From positions 8,992 through 72,991 of the forward strand of contig JBKJQN010000104.1 of NCBI GenBank assembly GCA_046593925.1: a DNA stretch of 64,000 bases, in the 5' to 3' direction. This document shows positions 8,434 through 17,426 of this stretch, piece after piece (within the stretch, counting starts at the first letter, position 1; every line of letters begins with the position of its first letter). The DNA comes from JAYVYM01 sp046593925. GTDB taxonomy: Bacteria; Actinomycetota; Actinomycetes; Mycobacteriales; SCTD01. The translations under genes were made by a program, and so were the position numbers. Below the pieces are notes generated by a model. The model did no database searches and was not told the origin of the DNA. It saw only the letters and a list, made by a program, of their open reading frames with translations.

Positions 8434-9471
8434 TCACCGCCGCCAGGGCAGAGACGCGGTCCGGCCGCGCACGACGGCGGTGCCGGCGACCCCGACCAGC
8501 GCCCAGGCGAGCAGGACCACCACCGGCCGCGCTGTCGCGTGCCCCTCGAAGTAGGTCAGGTTGCGCAGCAGGTCGGCGCCGGCGCCGTCGACGAGGTAGC
8601 CACCGACGAGCCGGTAGGGGGCCGGCTGGAAGGCGTTCGCGACGGCCTCGCCGGTCGCCGGGCTGCACACCGCAACGAACAGGGCGAGCCCGACGACCGG
8701 CCCGGGCACGCCGAACAGGTCCCGCAACAGCGTCACGACAGCGAGCGTCGCCAAGCAGACCAGGGCCATGGCCGCGACAGCCTGCACCTCGTGACCTCGT
8801 ACGACACCGAGAGCGGCACGGCTGACAAGCACCACTGCGGTCGCGCTGAGCACGGCGTACGCCGTGCAGGTGCCGAGCCGGCGCAAGCCGCCGCGCAGCC
8901 CCCTGCCGCCCGGCATGGACACCAGTCCCAGCAGACCTGCGCCGAGGAACCCGCCGAGCATCGCAGCGAGCGTCAGGTAGGACGAGGCGACGCCGCGCCG
9001 GTCCTCCCGCGACAGCGGCACGAGGTCGCGGACGGTGAGGGTGCGCTTCTGGGCCTTCTCGAAGGCCTGGAACCGGGTCGCCAACGACAGGCTCTGGGCC
9101 TGGCCCGCGGCAGACGCCACCACCAGCTCGTCGGCGGTTCCCGACCTGGCGACGAAGGCCGCCTGCACGCTGCGGTCCCGTATCGCCTGCATCGCGCGGG
9201 CGCCATCCACCATGACGACCGCCTCCAGGGACTGCGACCCGGTACCACCGATGCGGCGGATCAGGTCGTCGGCAGCGCTCGCGCTCGGCGCCGCCACGGC
9301 GATCTTCAGGCGGTGCGGCGCCGTGCCCTGGGAGACCCAGAGGTAGGACAGCGCGAACAGCACCGGCAGGACGAGCGCTGCCGTGATCAGGAGGGCGGTA
9401 CGCCTCACGACCGGCCGCGCCGGGGCGGGCACAGGAGCGGCGGGTGCTCGAGTCAGGGTGTCGGTCTTCAC
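8434..9471 (-). CDS. ABC-2/YhgE-type membrane protein
   Basis: This 345-aa protein has one N-terminal membrane helix (about residues 26-48). An extracytoplasmic segment of about 130 residues follows (LKIAVAAPSASAADDLIRRI), then five or so C-terminal helices. That layout matches permeases of the ABC-2/YhgE-Pip group that act in export. No ATPase gene is adjacent, so it may work alone or with a distant partner. The GTG at 9471 has a GAGGAG RBS. It is divergent from the methylmalonate-semialdehyde dehydrogenase gene. Confidence 0.7.
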   Translation of the reverse strand: MKTDTLTRAPAAPVPAPARPVVRRTALLITAALVLPVLFALSYLWVSQGTAPHRLKIAVAAPSASAADDLIRRIGGTGSQSLEAVVMVDGARAMQAIRDRSVQAAFVARSGTADELVVASAAGQAQSLSLATRFQAFEKAQKRTLTVRDLVPLSREDRRGVASSYLTLAAMLGGFLGAGLLGLVSMPGGRGLRGGLRRLGTCTAYAVLSATAVVLVSRAALGVVRGHEVQAVAAMALVCLATLAVVTLLRDLFGVPGPVVGLALFVAVCSPATGEAVANAFQPAPYRLVGGYLVDGAGADLLRNLTYFEGHATARPVVVLLAWALVGVAGTAVVRGRTASLPWRR

Positions 9472-9633
9472 GCGAGCTCCTCGATGGGTGGACGACCGTT
9501 GCAGCCTGCATCCGGGGCGTCACAGGGCCGTCAAACGAGCGTGGCAGTCGCGCCAGGAACAGGCGGGGGCTGCGAAGGCAGCCATAGGGTTGGCTCTGTA
9601 GCCGCGTCCCGTGCCTAGCCTGGAGTGCCGCCC

Positions 9634-11127
9634 GTGAAGACCATCGCGCACTGGATCGGCGGCCGGCCAGCCGTCGGCAGATCCACCCGCACCGGCGTCG
9701 TCTACGACCCCGCGACAGGGCGGCAGTCGGCCGAGGTGCTGCTGGCCGGCGCTGCGGACGTCGGCCAGGCCGTCACGTCCGCGGCGGCTGCGTTCGAGCA
9801 GTGGTCCCAGTCCTCGCTCAGCACCCGGACCAAGGTGATGTTCGCGTTCCGCGAGCTGCTGAACCGCCGCAGCGGCGAGCTCGCTGAGGTGATCTGCGCG
9901 GAGCACGGCAAGGTGCTGTCCGATGCCCTTGGTGAGGTGCAGCGCGGGCTGGACGTCGTGGAGTACGCCTGCGGGCTGGCCACGCTGCTGAAAGGTGAGT
10001 ACTCCGACCAGGCGTCCGCTGGTGTCGACGTGTTCTCCTTCCGCTCCCCGCTCGGCGTCGTCGCAGGCATCACGCCGTTCAACTTCCCGATCATGGTGCC
10101 GATGTGGATGCACCCGGTGGCGATCGCCTGCGGCAACACCTTCGTGCTCAAGCCGAGCGAGCGCGACCCCAGCGTCTCGCTGATCGTCGCGGAGCTGTAC
10201 GCCGAGGCGGGCCTGCCCGACGGTGTCTTCAACGTCGTCAACGGAGACCGGGAGGCGGTCGACGCGCTGCTCGACTCCCGCGAGGTCGCTGCGGTCTCCT
10301 TTGTCGGCTCGACGCCGATCGCCCGCTACATCCACGAGCGCGGTACCGCGACGGGCAAGCGGGTCCAGGCGCTCGGCGGTGCCAAGAACCACGCGGTCGT
10401 CCTTCCCGACGCCGACCTCGACGTCGCCGCGGACCATGTGGTCTCGGCCGCGTTCGGCTCCGCCGGCGAGCGGTGCATGGCGATCTCGGCAGCGGTGGCC
10501 GTCGGTGGGGTCGGCGACGACCTGCTCGCCGCGGTGAGCGAGAAGGCCCGGGCGGTCAGGGTCGGGCCGGGCAACGCCGCCGGCAGCGAGATGGGGCCAG
10601 TTATCACCGCCGCCGCGCGCGAGCGCATCCTGGCCGTCATCGGCAGCGGCGAGCAGCAGGGCGCCACCGTCGCCGTCGACGGCCGCGGCCTGGTGGTGGC
10701 CGGGCACGAGGCGGGCTTCTTCGTCGGCCCGACCGTCCTGGACCGGGTGACCACCCAGATGGCCGCCTACCGCGAGGAGATCTTCGGTCCGGTCCTGTCG
10801 GTGCTGCGGGCCGGCGGGGTCGACGACGCCATCGAGCTGATCAACGCCAATCCGTACGGGAACGGTACGGCCATCTTCACGGCGAGCGGTGCGGCCGCCC
10901 GGCGCTTCCAGCGCGGCGTCCACGTCGGAATGATCGGCATCAACGTGCCGATCCCCGTACCGATGGCCTACTACTCCTTCGGCGGCTGGAAGGACTCGCT
11001 GTTCGGTGACAAGCACGTGCACGGTCCTGAAGGGGTGTCGTTCTACACGCGCGGCAAGGTCGTCACCTCCCGCTGGCCGTCCCGCGACGCCGCGAGCGCG
11101 CCGAGCTACTCCTTCCCGAGCGGCTGA
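9634..11127 (+). CDS. mmsA: Methylmalonate-semialdehyde dehydrogenase (acylating)
   Basis: This CoA-dependent aldehyde dehydrogenase (about 497 aa) converts malonate or methylmalonate semialdehyde to acetyl- or propionyl-CoA in valine and inositol catabolism. Diagnostic features are KTIAHWIGG at the N-terminus, ITPFNFPIMVPMWM, LGGAKNHAVVLPDAD (the usual catalytic Glu is replaced, as in this family) and FGSAGERCMAISAAV carrying the catalytic Cys. The GTG at 9634 is preferred because TGGAG sits 8 bases upstream and it matches family N-termini. A GTG at 9625 is the alternative. No mmsB or other valine genes are beside it. Confidence 0.93.
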   Translation: MKTIAHWIGGRPAVGRSTRTGVVYDPATGRQSAEVLLAGAADVGQAVTSAAAAFEQWSQSSLSTRTKVMFAFRELLNRRSGELAEVICAEHGKVLSDALGEVQRGLDVVEYACGLATLLKGEYSDQASAGVDVFSFRSPLGVVAGITPFNFPIMVPMWMHPVAIACGNTFVLKPSERDPSVSLIVAELYAEAGLPDGVFNVVNGDREAVDALLDSREVAAVSFVGSTPIARYIHERGTATGKRVQALGGAKNHAVVLPDADLDVAADHVVSAAFGSAGERCMAISAAVAVGGVGDDLLAAVSEKARAVRVGPGNAAGSEMGPVITAAARERILAVIGSGEQQGATVAVDGRGLVVAGHEAGFFVGPTVLDRVTTQMAAYREEIFGPVLSVLRAGGVDDAIELINANPYGNGTAIFTASGAAARRFQRGVHVGMIGINVPIPVPMAYYSFGGWKDSLFGDKHVHGPEGVSFYTRGKVVTSRWPSRDAASAPSYSFPSG

Positions 11128-11163
11128 CGTCGTCGGCACGCTGTACGGCACCGGCCGGACAAG

Positions 11164-11328
11164 GACCCGCACGACTGGGTGACCGGCGACGGGCCCGCGA
11201 CTTCACCGCAGGAGAACTACCTGTCGACCTTGGTGCAGCAGTCCGACGGTGAGGTCGAGACCGCGGGCATCAGCAGGGCCGACGCCACGATGAAGGTCGA
11301 GGAGCTGACGGAGAAGACCGAGCGGTGG
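11164..11328 (+). pseudogene. DUF3072 protein relic
   Basis: The translated frame reads DPHDWVTGDGPATSPQENYL, and later GISRADATMKVEELTEKT. This matches the small actinobacterial DUF3072 proteins, which carry DW-TGDEPMT and a KAEAS-IDELQEKTG ending. The frame has no ATG and no ribosome binding site; only an internal GTG at 11179 is available. It does not stop after the expected C-terminus but runs on into sequence antisense to pruA. It has therefore probably lost both its start and its stop. Confidence 0.6.
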
Positions 11329-11358
11329 TGCGCGGAAGCCACCTGCGCCCGGGCCCGG

Positions 11359-12993
11359 TCAGCGGCCCATGTGCGGGTAGGTGTGGTCCCGCGCCGGGTC
11401 CAGCGTCTCCTTCAGGGTGCGTGGGCTCGTCCACCGGAGCAGGTTCAGTACCGAGCCGGCCTTGTCGTTCGTACCGCTGGCTCGCGCCCCGCCGAAGGGC
11501 TGCTGCCCGACGACGGCGCCCGTCGGCTTGTCGTTGACGTAGATGTTGCCGGCGGTGAAGCGCAGCCGCTCCACCGCCTGCGCGACGACGTGCGCGTCGC
11601 GCGCGAACACCGCGCCGGTCAGCGCGAACGGCGCGGTGTCGTCCACCAGCCGCAGCTCGTCCTGCCAGTCGGCGTCGTCGTAGACGTGCACGGCAAGCAA
11701 CGGCCCGAAGTACTCCTCGGAGAAGATCTCGTGCGACGGGTCGCTGCCGACCAGGACCGTCGGCTGTACGAAGAAGCCCTCACTGTCGTCGGCCGTGCCG
11801 CCGGCGAGCACCTCGAGTGTCGGGTCCGCGGCGGCCATCGTCTGCACCCGTGACAGCCGGTCGTACGCCCGCTGGTCGATGACCGCGCCACCGAATATCG
11901 ACATATCGGTAATGTCGCCGTAGACCAGCGAGCGGGTGCGGTCGGCGAGACCGTCGCGCAGCCCGGCCTCCCACAGTGATCGCGGGACGTACGCCCGCGA
12001 TGCCGCCGAGCACTTCTGGCCCTGGTACTCGAACGCCCCGCGGACCAGGGCGACCTCGAGTGCCAGCGGGTCGGCCGAGGGGTGCGCGACGACGAAGTCC
12101 TTGCCGCCGGTCTCCCCCACCAGCCGCGGGTACGTGCGGTAGGTCGCCAAGCCCTGGCCGACCTTCTGCCACAGCGCCTGGAACGTCCTGGTCGAGCCGG
12201 TGAAGTGGATGCCTGCGAGGTCCGGATGCGGTACCGCCAGCTCGCTGACGGCCCGGCCGTTCCCGGTGACCATGTTGACGACGCCGGGCGGCAGGCCGGC
12301 CGCCTCCAGCAGCCGCATCGTGAAGTGCGCGGCGACCTGCTGGGTGGGCGAGGGCTTCCAGACGACGGTGTTGCCCATCAGCGCAGGAGCAAGCGGCAAG
12401 TTACCGGCGATGGCGGTGAAGTTGAACGGCGTGATCGCCAGGACGAAACCCTCGAGCGGTCGGTGGTCCATCCGGTTCCAGACCCCGGGCGAGGAGACCG
12501 GTTGCTCGGCCAGCACCTGGCGGCCGAACGCGACGTTGAACCGGAGGAAGTCGATCAGCTCGCAGGCGCTGTCGATCTCGGCCTGGTAGCAGCTCTTGCT
12601 CTGGCCGAGCATGGTCGCGGCGTTCAGGGTGTCCCGCCACGGGCCGGCCAGCAGCTCGGCCGCTCGCAGCAGCACCGCGGCGCGGTCGTCGTAGGACAGC
12701 GCCCGCCAGGACGGGGCGGCCGCCCGGGCGGCGTCGACGGCGGCCCGGACATCGTCGGCACCGGCCTCCCGGGTCGTACCGAGCAGGGCGGCGTGCCGGT
12801 GCGGCTGCACCACGTCGATCGGCGGGCCGCTGCCGAGGCGCTGCTCGCCGTCGACCGTCATCGTGAGGTCCAGCGGGGAGGTGGCGAGCTCGCACACCCG
12901 GGCCTGCAGCGATGCGCGCTCGGGGCTGCCGGGGACGTACTGGCGGACGACTTCGTTCACGGGGAGCGGTACCACGGTGGTGGCGTCGAGCAC
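11359..12993 (-). CDS. pruA: 1-pyrroline-5-carboxylate dehydrogenase
   Basis: This 544-aa enzyme oxidises P5C/glutamate semialdehyde to glutamate in proline breakdown. Typical sequence includes the N-terminal PLPVNEVVRQYVPGS, FVLAITPFNFTAIAGNLPLAP, VGETGGKDFVVAHPSAD with the general-base Glu, and YQGQKCSAASRAYVP with the catalytic Cys. The GTG at 12993 is chosen because AGGGAG lies just upstream and because a longer frame would run into the divergent lipase gene. No proline dehydrogenase (putB) is visible nearby. Confidence 0.94.
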   Translation of the reverse strand: MLDATTVVPLPVNEVVRQYVPGSPERASLQARVCELATSPLDLTMTVDGEQRLGSGPPIDVVQPHRHAALLGTTREAGADDVRAAVDAARAAAPSWRALSYDDRAAVLLRAAELLAGPWRDTLNAATMLGQSKSCYQAEIDSACELIDFLRFNVAFGRQVLAEQPVSSPGVWNRMDHRPLEGFVLAITPFNFTAIAGNLPLAPALMGNTVVWKPSPTQQVAAHFTMRLLEAAGLPPGVVNMVTGNGRAVSELAVPHPDLAGIHFTGSTRTFQALWQKVGQGLATYRTYPRLVGETGGKDFVVAHPSADPLALEVALVRGAFEYQGQKCSAASRAYVPRSLWEAGLRDGLADRTRSLVYGDITDMSIFGGAVIDQRAYDRLSRVQTMAAADPTLEVLAGGTADDSEGFFVQPTVLVGSDPSHEIFSEEYFGPLLAVHVYDDADWQDELRLVDDTAPFALTGAVFARDAHVVAQAVERLRFTAGNIYVNDKPTGAVVGQQPFGGARASGTNDKAGSVLNLLRWTSPRTLKETLDPARDHTYPHMGR

Positions 12994-13063
12994 GAGGGTC
13001 TCCCTGGGTCGCGCGGAACCCAAGCGTGTCACGGCGGCTCGACCGGTCCTGAGGAGGCGCAGC

Positions 13064-13840
13064 ATGAGCCCGGCCCGCCGCCTGCTGCTGACCGGTCTCG
13101 CGGTGGTTGCTTCCCTGCTGCTGGTCGTGGGGATCGGCCTACATCTGCTGAGCGGCTCGGCGCGGTCTGCGCCCTTCACAGCCGTCGCACAGGACCGGCT
13201 CGGCACCGTGGTGCTGGTGCCCGGTTACGGCGGCTCCACCTCGGCGCTCGAGGTGCTGGCGGACCGGTTGCGCGGCGCCGGCCGCCAGGCGGTGGTCGTG
13301 CAGCTCCCCGGCGACGGCACCGACGACCTGCGGTCGTACGTGCCGGTCCTCGACGCCGTCGTGAAGGTCGCGCTGCGCGGCGGGGCGCCGTCGGTCGACG
13401 TCGTCGGCTACAGCGCCGGCGGGATCATCACCCGGCTGTGGGAGGCGGGTGGGGGCGCGTCCGTCACCCGGCGGGTCGTCACCCTCGGCTCACCGCACCA
13501 CGGGACGAATGTCGCCGGGACCGGCGCGCGGCTGCTGCCGATCGCCTGCCCGCAGGCCTGCCGGCAGCTGGTACCCGGCAGCGACCTGCTCGACGGGCTC
13601 AACCGCGGCGACGAGACCCCCGCCGGCCCGCAGTGGCTGTCGCTGTGGACCACCGCCGACCAGACGGTGACACCACCCGACTCGGCGCGGCTGGCCGGTG
13701 CCGTCAACCTGCAGCTGCAGGACCTGTGCCCCGGCGCCACGACCTCGCACAGCCTGCTGCCGCGCGACCCGCACGTCGAGGGCATTGTGCTGGCCGCGCT
13801 CGGCGCCGGCCCGCTGGCCGCACCGACCGGATGCCCGTAG
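13064..13840 (+). CDS. Secreted or membrane-anchored lipase-like alpha/beta hydrolase
   Basis: This 258-aa protein has an N-terminal hydrophobic segment (about residues 6-27) acting as a signal or anchor. An alpha/beta-hydrolase domain follows. The nucleophile elbow is GYSAGG, VVLVPGYGG forms the oxyanion region, and LGSPHHGTNVAG is typical of LipA/EstA-like triacylglycerol lipases. A histidine near the C-terminus (DPHVEG) completes the triad. The ATG at 13064 has a GAGGAGG RBS. It is divergent from pruA, 70 bases apart. Confidence 0.86.
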   Translation: MSPARRLLLTGLAVVASLLLVVGIGLHLLSGSARSAPFTAVAQDRLGTVVLVPGYGGSTSALEVLADRLRGAGRQAVVVQLPGDGTDDLRSYVPVLDAVVKVALRGGAPSVDVVGYSAGGIITRLWEAGGGASVTRRVVTLGSPHHGTNVAGTGARLLPIACPQACRQLVPGSDLLDGLNRGDETPAGPQWLSLWTTADQTVTPPDSARLAGAVNLQLQDLCPGATTSHSLLPRDPHVEGIVLAALGAGPLAAPTGCP

Positions 13841-13889
13841 TCGGCCGGGCAGGGGCGCTCCGCAAGACCCCAGGCGGCGAGGTCTCCTG

Positions 13890-14072
13890 TCACGGCAGCA
13901 CGAGGGCGGCCTCGAGGGTGGGCGCAACCTTGTGCCTGTAGTTGGTGCACAGCACCACCAGGTCGGCGCTGGACAACCCGCCCGGCCGCTCTCGTACGAG
14001 CTCGTTGGCGAGCCGCTGGTACAGCGCGGTGGACTCCCAGCTCATCCCGCCGAGCATCCCGATCGTCCGCAT
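13890..14072 (-). pseudogene. Aspartate/glutamate racemase-family relic
   Basis: This 60-codon ORF begins MRTIGMLGGMSWESTALYQR, the hallmark start of the amino-acid racemase family. It then jumps within a few residues to ADLVVLCTNYRHKVAPTLEA, a segment that normally lies about 70-80 residues later and carries the first catalytic Cys. It stops shortly after, whereas intact relatives are about 230 aa. An internal deletion plus truncation is the simplest reading. Its ATG overlaps the ABC permease stop as TGATG, so it was once the last gene of that operon. Confidence 0.7.
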
Positions 14073-14878
14073 CAGCTGGTCACGTCCTTGGTGGTGAAGT
14101 TGGCCCAGGCCCCGCCGAGGAACACCGCGATGTACACCGCCTGCAGCGCGATCCCCCGGACGATGTCGCGGTAGGCGACCGGCTCGCGGAAGAAGTCGAC
14201 GAAGGCCAGCCAGTACCGCGTCGGCAGGTAGGGCTGCACCGAGCTGGCCGCGTCGAGCCCGACGAGCACGCCGCTGGTGATCAGCACGGCGATCGCGCCG
14301 AGCGACGCGGCCAACGGGCTGTCGGTGATCGTGGACAGCAAGATCGCCACCGCCGCGACGCCGAGCATCGACCAGCCGACGTACAGGATCGCCAGCACCG
14401 TACGGACGGTGGCCTGCGTCGTGGTCAGGTCGGGCCCGGACAGCGACGCCACGGCGGGCTGGGTGCCGAACAGCCAGGTGCCGACGACGTACGCGCTGAC
14501 TGAGACCGCCGCGACCGCCAGTACGCAGAAGGCGATCACCGAGACCAGCTTGGCGACCAGCAGCCGGGTGCGCCCGACGGGGCGTACGAGCAGGTAGCGC
14601 AGGGTGCCGGCCTGGGCCTCCCCGGCCACGGCGTCGCCGGCGATCAGCGCGACCGCGACGGGCAGGAACAGCGGCAGCACGATCGCGAGGGCGGCGGCGG
14701 GGAAAAGCGCGCCGTTCTGCAGCACCGCCGACAGGAACGCCGGGCCGGTGCCGGGGCGCGGGGCGACATCGCTGGTCTTGAGGAAGACCGCAACGATCGT
14801 CGGGAGCAGGCACAGCAGGGCGATCATCACCCAGGTGCGCGGGCGGCGCAGCATCTTGCTGAGCTCGACGGTGATCAC
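14072..14878 (-). CDS. ABC-2 type transporter permease
   Basis: This 268-aa permease has about six membrane helices: the first near residues 15-32, and the others from 60 onward, with ALAIVLPLFLPVAVALIAGD and the LLVRPVGRTRLLVAKLV coupling segment. It is the partner of the ATPase encoded directly upstream, overlapping it by GTGA. The substrate is unknown. The lipid-enzyme neighbours and the LolA-like gene in the same operon suggest a cell-envelope role, which is inference. Confidence 0.88.
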   Translation of the reverse strand: MITVELSKMLRRPRTWVMIALLCLLPTIVAVFLKTSDVAPRPGTGPAFLSAVLQNGALFPAAALAIVLPLFLPVAVALIAGDAVAGEAQAGTLRYLLVRPVGRTRLLVAKLVSVIAFCVLAVAAVSVSAYVVGTWLFGTQPAVASLSGPDLTTTQATVRTVLAILYVGWSMLGVAAVAILLSTITDSPLAASLGAIAVLITSGVLVGLDAASSVQPYLPTRYWLAFVDFFREPVAYRDIVRGIALQAVYIAVFLGGAWANFTTKDVTS

Positions 14879-15795
14879 GAATGTCCCCCGGACGCGCTGA
14901 GCCGGTCGCTACCGTCGCTGGTCAACTCGAGCACGGTGTCCTCCAGCGTCCGCCGCTCCGGCCGCAGGCCGCGCACCCGCACCCCGGCCTGCACCAGGCG
15001 GGCGTTCGTCGCTGCCGGGTCGGCGGTGCGCACCAGCAGCCGGTCGCCCGCCACCTGCTCGACGCTGCCGTCGAGCAAGGCATGCGCTCGTGCCACGTCG
15101 GGGGTGTGCACCTCGGTGCGCCCGGTCGGTGCCTGCAGCGCGGCGAGCTCGTCCTGCACGACGAGCCGCCCCCTGTCGAGCACCCCGACCCGTGTACACA
15201 GCGCCTCGATCTCGGCCAGCAGGTGGCTGGACAGGAAGACGGTGGTGCCCTGTGCGTTGAGCGCGAGCAGCAGCTCACGGACCTCGCGGATGCCCTGCGG
15301 ATCCAGCCCGTTGGTCGGCTCGTCGAGCACCAGCAGACGCGGCCGTCGCAGCAGCGCACCGGCGATCCCGAGCCGCTGCCGCATGCCCAGGCTGTACGCC
15401 TTGACCGGCCGGCCGTCGACGCCGTCCAAGCCCACCTGCTCCAGCACCTCGGTCACGCGCGCCCTACGGGTGCGCCGCGGGCTGCCGCTGCCGGCAGCGT
15501 CGGCGAGCGCCAGGTTGGCCCGGCCGGACAGGTGGCCGTACGCCGCCGGCCCCTCGATCAGGGCTCCCACCTGCGGCAGCACCCGCTTGACCTTGGTGGT
15601 CCCCAGCAGCTCGAGCTCTCCGGAGGTCGGCAGCACGAGCCCGAGCAGCATCCGTACGGTCGTGGTCTTGCCCGAGCCGTTGGGGCCGAGAAAGCCGTAG
15701 CGGTCCCCCTCGCGCACGTCGAGGTCGACCGCGTCGACGGCCGTCAGCCGGCCGAAGCGCTTGGTGAGGGCCGTGGTCCGGATGACGGAGGTCAC
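14875..15795 (-). CDS. ABC transporter ATP-binding protein
   Basis: This 306-aa ATPase has Walker A GPNGSGKTT (about 37-45), signature YSLGMRQRLGIAGAL, Walker B RLLVLDEPTNGLDP and the switch His in LSSHLLAEIE. The C-terminal 85 residues form the extra domain typical of ABC-2 exporters. It overlaps both neighbours by four bases, so transporter and LolA-like protein are probably made together. Confidence 0.93.
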   Translation of the reverse strand: MTSVIRTTALTKRFGRLTAVDAVDLDVREGDRYGFLGPNGSGKTTTVRMLLGLVLPTSGELELLGTTKVKRVLPQVGALIEGPAAYGHLSGRANLALADAAGSGSPRRTRRARVTEVLEQVGLDGVDGRPVKAYSLGMRQRLGIAGALLRRPRLLVLDEPTNGLDPQGIREVRELLLALNAQGTTVFLSSHLLAEIEALCTRVGVLDRGRLVVQDELAALQAPTGRTEVHTPDVARAHALLDGSVEQVAGDRLLVRTADPAATNARLVQAGVRVRGLRPERRTLEDTVLELTSDGSDRLSASGGHS

Positions 15796-16925
15796 CGGTT
15801 GTCCGTCCGGGGGGGTGGGTTCCTGGCGAGCTCCGCGAAGGCCCGGTCCAGGACGTCCTGCGGCACCGAGCCGACCAGCAGGTAGGTGCGCCGGGGCGTG
15901 CTCGCGACCAGGGCGTTCACCAGCGGGGTCGACAGCCGGGGGCCGCCGACGGCCTGCAGCTTGCGGGTCAGCCGGTCGGCGACGTCGCGCGGCAGCGGCA
16001 CGACGGCGAACACCGACAGGCCCGCGCCGTACGTCCCGACGCCGCGGGCCTGCTCAAGACCGGCGACCACCTGCCGGCTGGCGCCCGCGAGCCGCCCGGG
16101 CAGCAGGTACGGCACCGCCCGGTCGACCTGCGCGGCGAGGTCGGGGGCCTGGTCGACGGTCCGGTCGGCAGTGCGGGGCACGTCGAACAGGGTGCGCTCG
16201 CGGGCCGGCGCCGTCCGGTCGAGGTCCAGCAGCAAGGTCGTCAGCACCGGCCGGTCCTGGCCGCGGGCGCGCAGCTCCACCAGCAGCGGCAGCCCGGTCT
16301 GCGGGTCGGCCCACAGGTCGACGGCCGCCACGGTGCTGCTGCCCGGGTCGCGCGGCACGATCCGCAGGCCCGCGCCGCTCAGGCCGGCGACCCGCCGCTC
16401 GGGCAGCCGGCTGAGAACCGCGTCGGGGGCGCCTGCGAGCCGCTGGCCGAGCACCGGGGCGAGCAGGTCGGCGGCCCGCGGCAGCCGCACGGGCAGGGCC
16501 CCGAACAGGTCGGCGACGGTGTTGTCGGCGCTGGTCCAGGTGGTGGTGCGGGCGCCGTCGACGATGACGTCCTGCTCGCCGGTCAGGCGCTGCTCGTCGA
16601 CCCGCCAGGACACCGGCGAGCGCCACCACACCCGGGTACGCACGGTGCCGCCCAGCAGCGCCGGCAGGTCGCCCAGGTCAGCTACATCCGGCAGCGCCAG
16701 ACCGGACCGGCTCTCCGACGTCCCGGACCAGCCGACGGAGCCGCTGCCCCGCACCAGGTCGCGCAACTGCGCGGCCGTGAGCTCGCTCCGGCCCGCGGGC
16801 AGCGCGCGGACCGCGGTCGGCAACGCTGCGAGCGCGGTGACCAGCGCCGCCACCGCGGCCCACCGCCATCCCACACGTCGCACTTCACCTGATGACGTAC
16901 GGAGCACGCCGGCGGTTCCCCTCAC
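15792..16925 (-). CDS. LolA/RseB-like exported protein
   Basis: This is a 377-aa protein in the longest reading. A membrane/signal helix (WRWAAVAALVTALAALPTAV, about 21-40) is followed by an all-beta exported domain. It resembles the LolA/LppX/RseB fold proteins that sense or carry lipid. Repeated segments such as WTSADNTVADLF and VDLWADPQTGLPLLVEL fit that family. The GTG at 16925 has a weak RBS. A GTG at 16874 with AGGTGA 8 bases upstream may be the true start. It overlaps the ABC ATPase gene. Confidence 0.7.
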   Translation of the reverse strand: MRGTAGVLRTSSGEVRRVGWRWAAVAALVTALAALPTAVRALPAGRSELTAAQLRDLVRGSGSVGWSGTSESRSGLALPDVADLGDLPALLGGTVRTRVWWRSPVSWRVDEQRLTGEQDVIVDGARTTTWTSADNTVADLFGALPVRLPRAADLLAPVLGQRLAGAPDAVLSRLPERRVAGLSGAGLRIVPRDPGSSTVAAVDLWADPQTGLPLLVELRARGQDRPVLTTLLLDLDRTAPARERTLFDVPRTADRTVDQAPDLAAQVDRAVPYLLPGRLAGASRQVVAGLEQARGVGTYGAGLSVFAVVPLPRDVADRLTRKLQAVGGPRLSTPLVNALVASTPRRTYLLVGSVPQDVLDRAFAELARNPPPRTDNR

Positions 16926-16932
16926 CGGCAGC

Positions 16933-17424
16933 TCAGGACAGCTCCAGCAGGGGGCCGATCTCCTGCGTGGCGTACCACTGCAGCTCGTGCCCGGCGGCCT
17001 GCTCGACCCGGAAGGCGGCGTCCTCGCTGCCGAGGTCGGCTTCGATGACGGCGTCGGCGGCGACCGTCACGTCGGGCACCGCGGCGGGGTCGTCGACGTG
17101 CACCGCCCGGACGTCGCGCAGCTGCACCGCCGACGTCACCCGGACGGCCGCCCGGTCGACGTGCGGCGCGGCCTCGACGGTCTCCACGTCGGCGACGACC
17201 ACCACCCGGCGACGGGGCGCGTCCTGGTCGGCGTCGAGCAGCCGCACCGACGCGGCAGCAGCCAGCGCGGTCGCGGCGTACTCCAGCTCGTCCTGGTCAC
17301 CCCCGTCGTACCACTCGCGCAGCGCCGGCGTGACGGCGTAGGCCGGCAGCGGTGGGCTGCCGAGCTCACCGTCGTCGAGCAGGGCCCGCAGGCCGGGCAG
17401 GGTGGCGGGCAGGTAGACGCGCAC
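16933..17424 (-). CDS. DUF6912-like conserved actinobacterial protein
   Basis: This 163-aa cytoplasmic protein opens with MRVYLPATLPGLRALLDDG and contains AYAVTPALREWY and DELEYAATALAA, matching a widespread actinobacterial family of unknown function (DUF6912, from memory). It has no membrane segments or catalytic motifs. It starts 2 bases after the patatin stop codon and ends 7 bases before the LolA-like start, inside the same operon. Confidence 0.8.
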   Translation of the reverse strand: MRVYLPATLPGLRALLDDGELGSPPLPAYAVTPALREWYDGGDQDELEYAATALAAAASVRLLDADQDAPRRRVVVVADVETVEAAPHVDRAAVRVTSAVQLRDVRAVHVDDPAAVPDVTVAADAVIEADLGSEDAAFRVEQAAGHELQWYATQEIGPLLELS

Positions 17425-17426
17425 GG

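Noticed and set aside
11870..11920. ATATCGACATATCGGT dyad as a possible operator
   Set aside because: It lies inside the pruA coding sequence and is explained by its codons.
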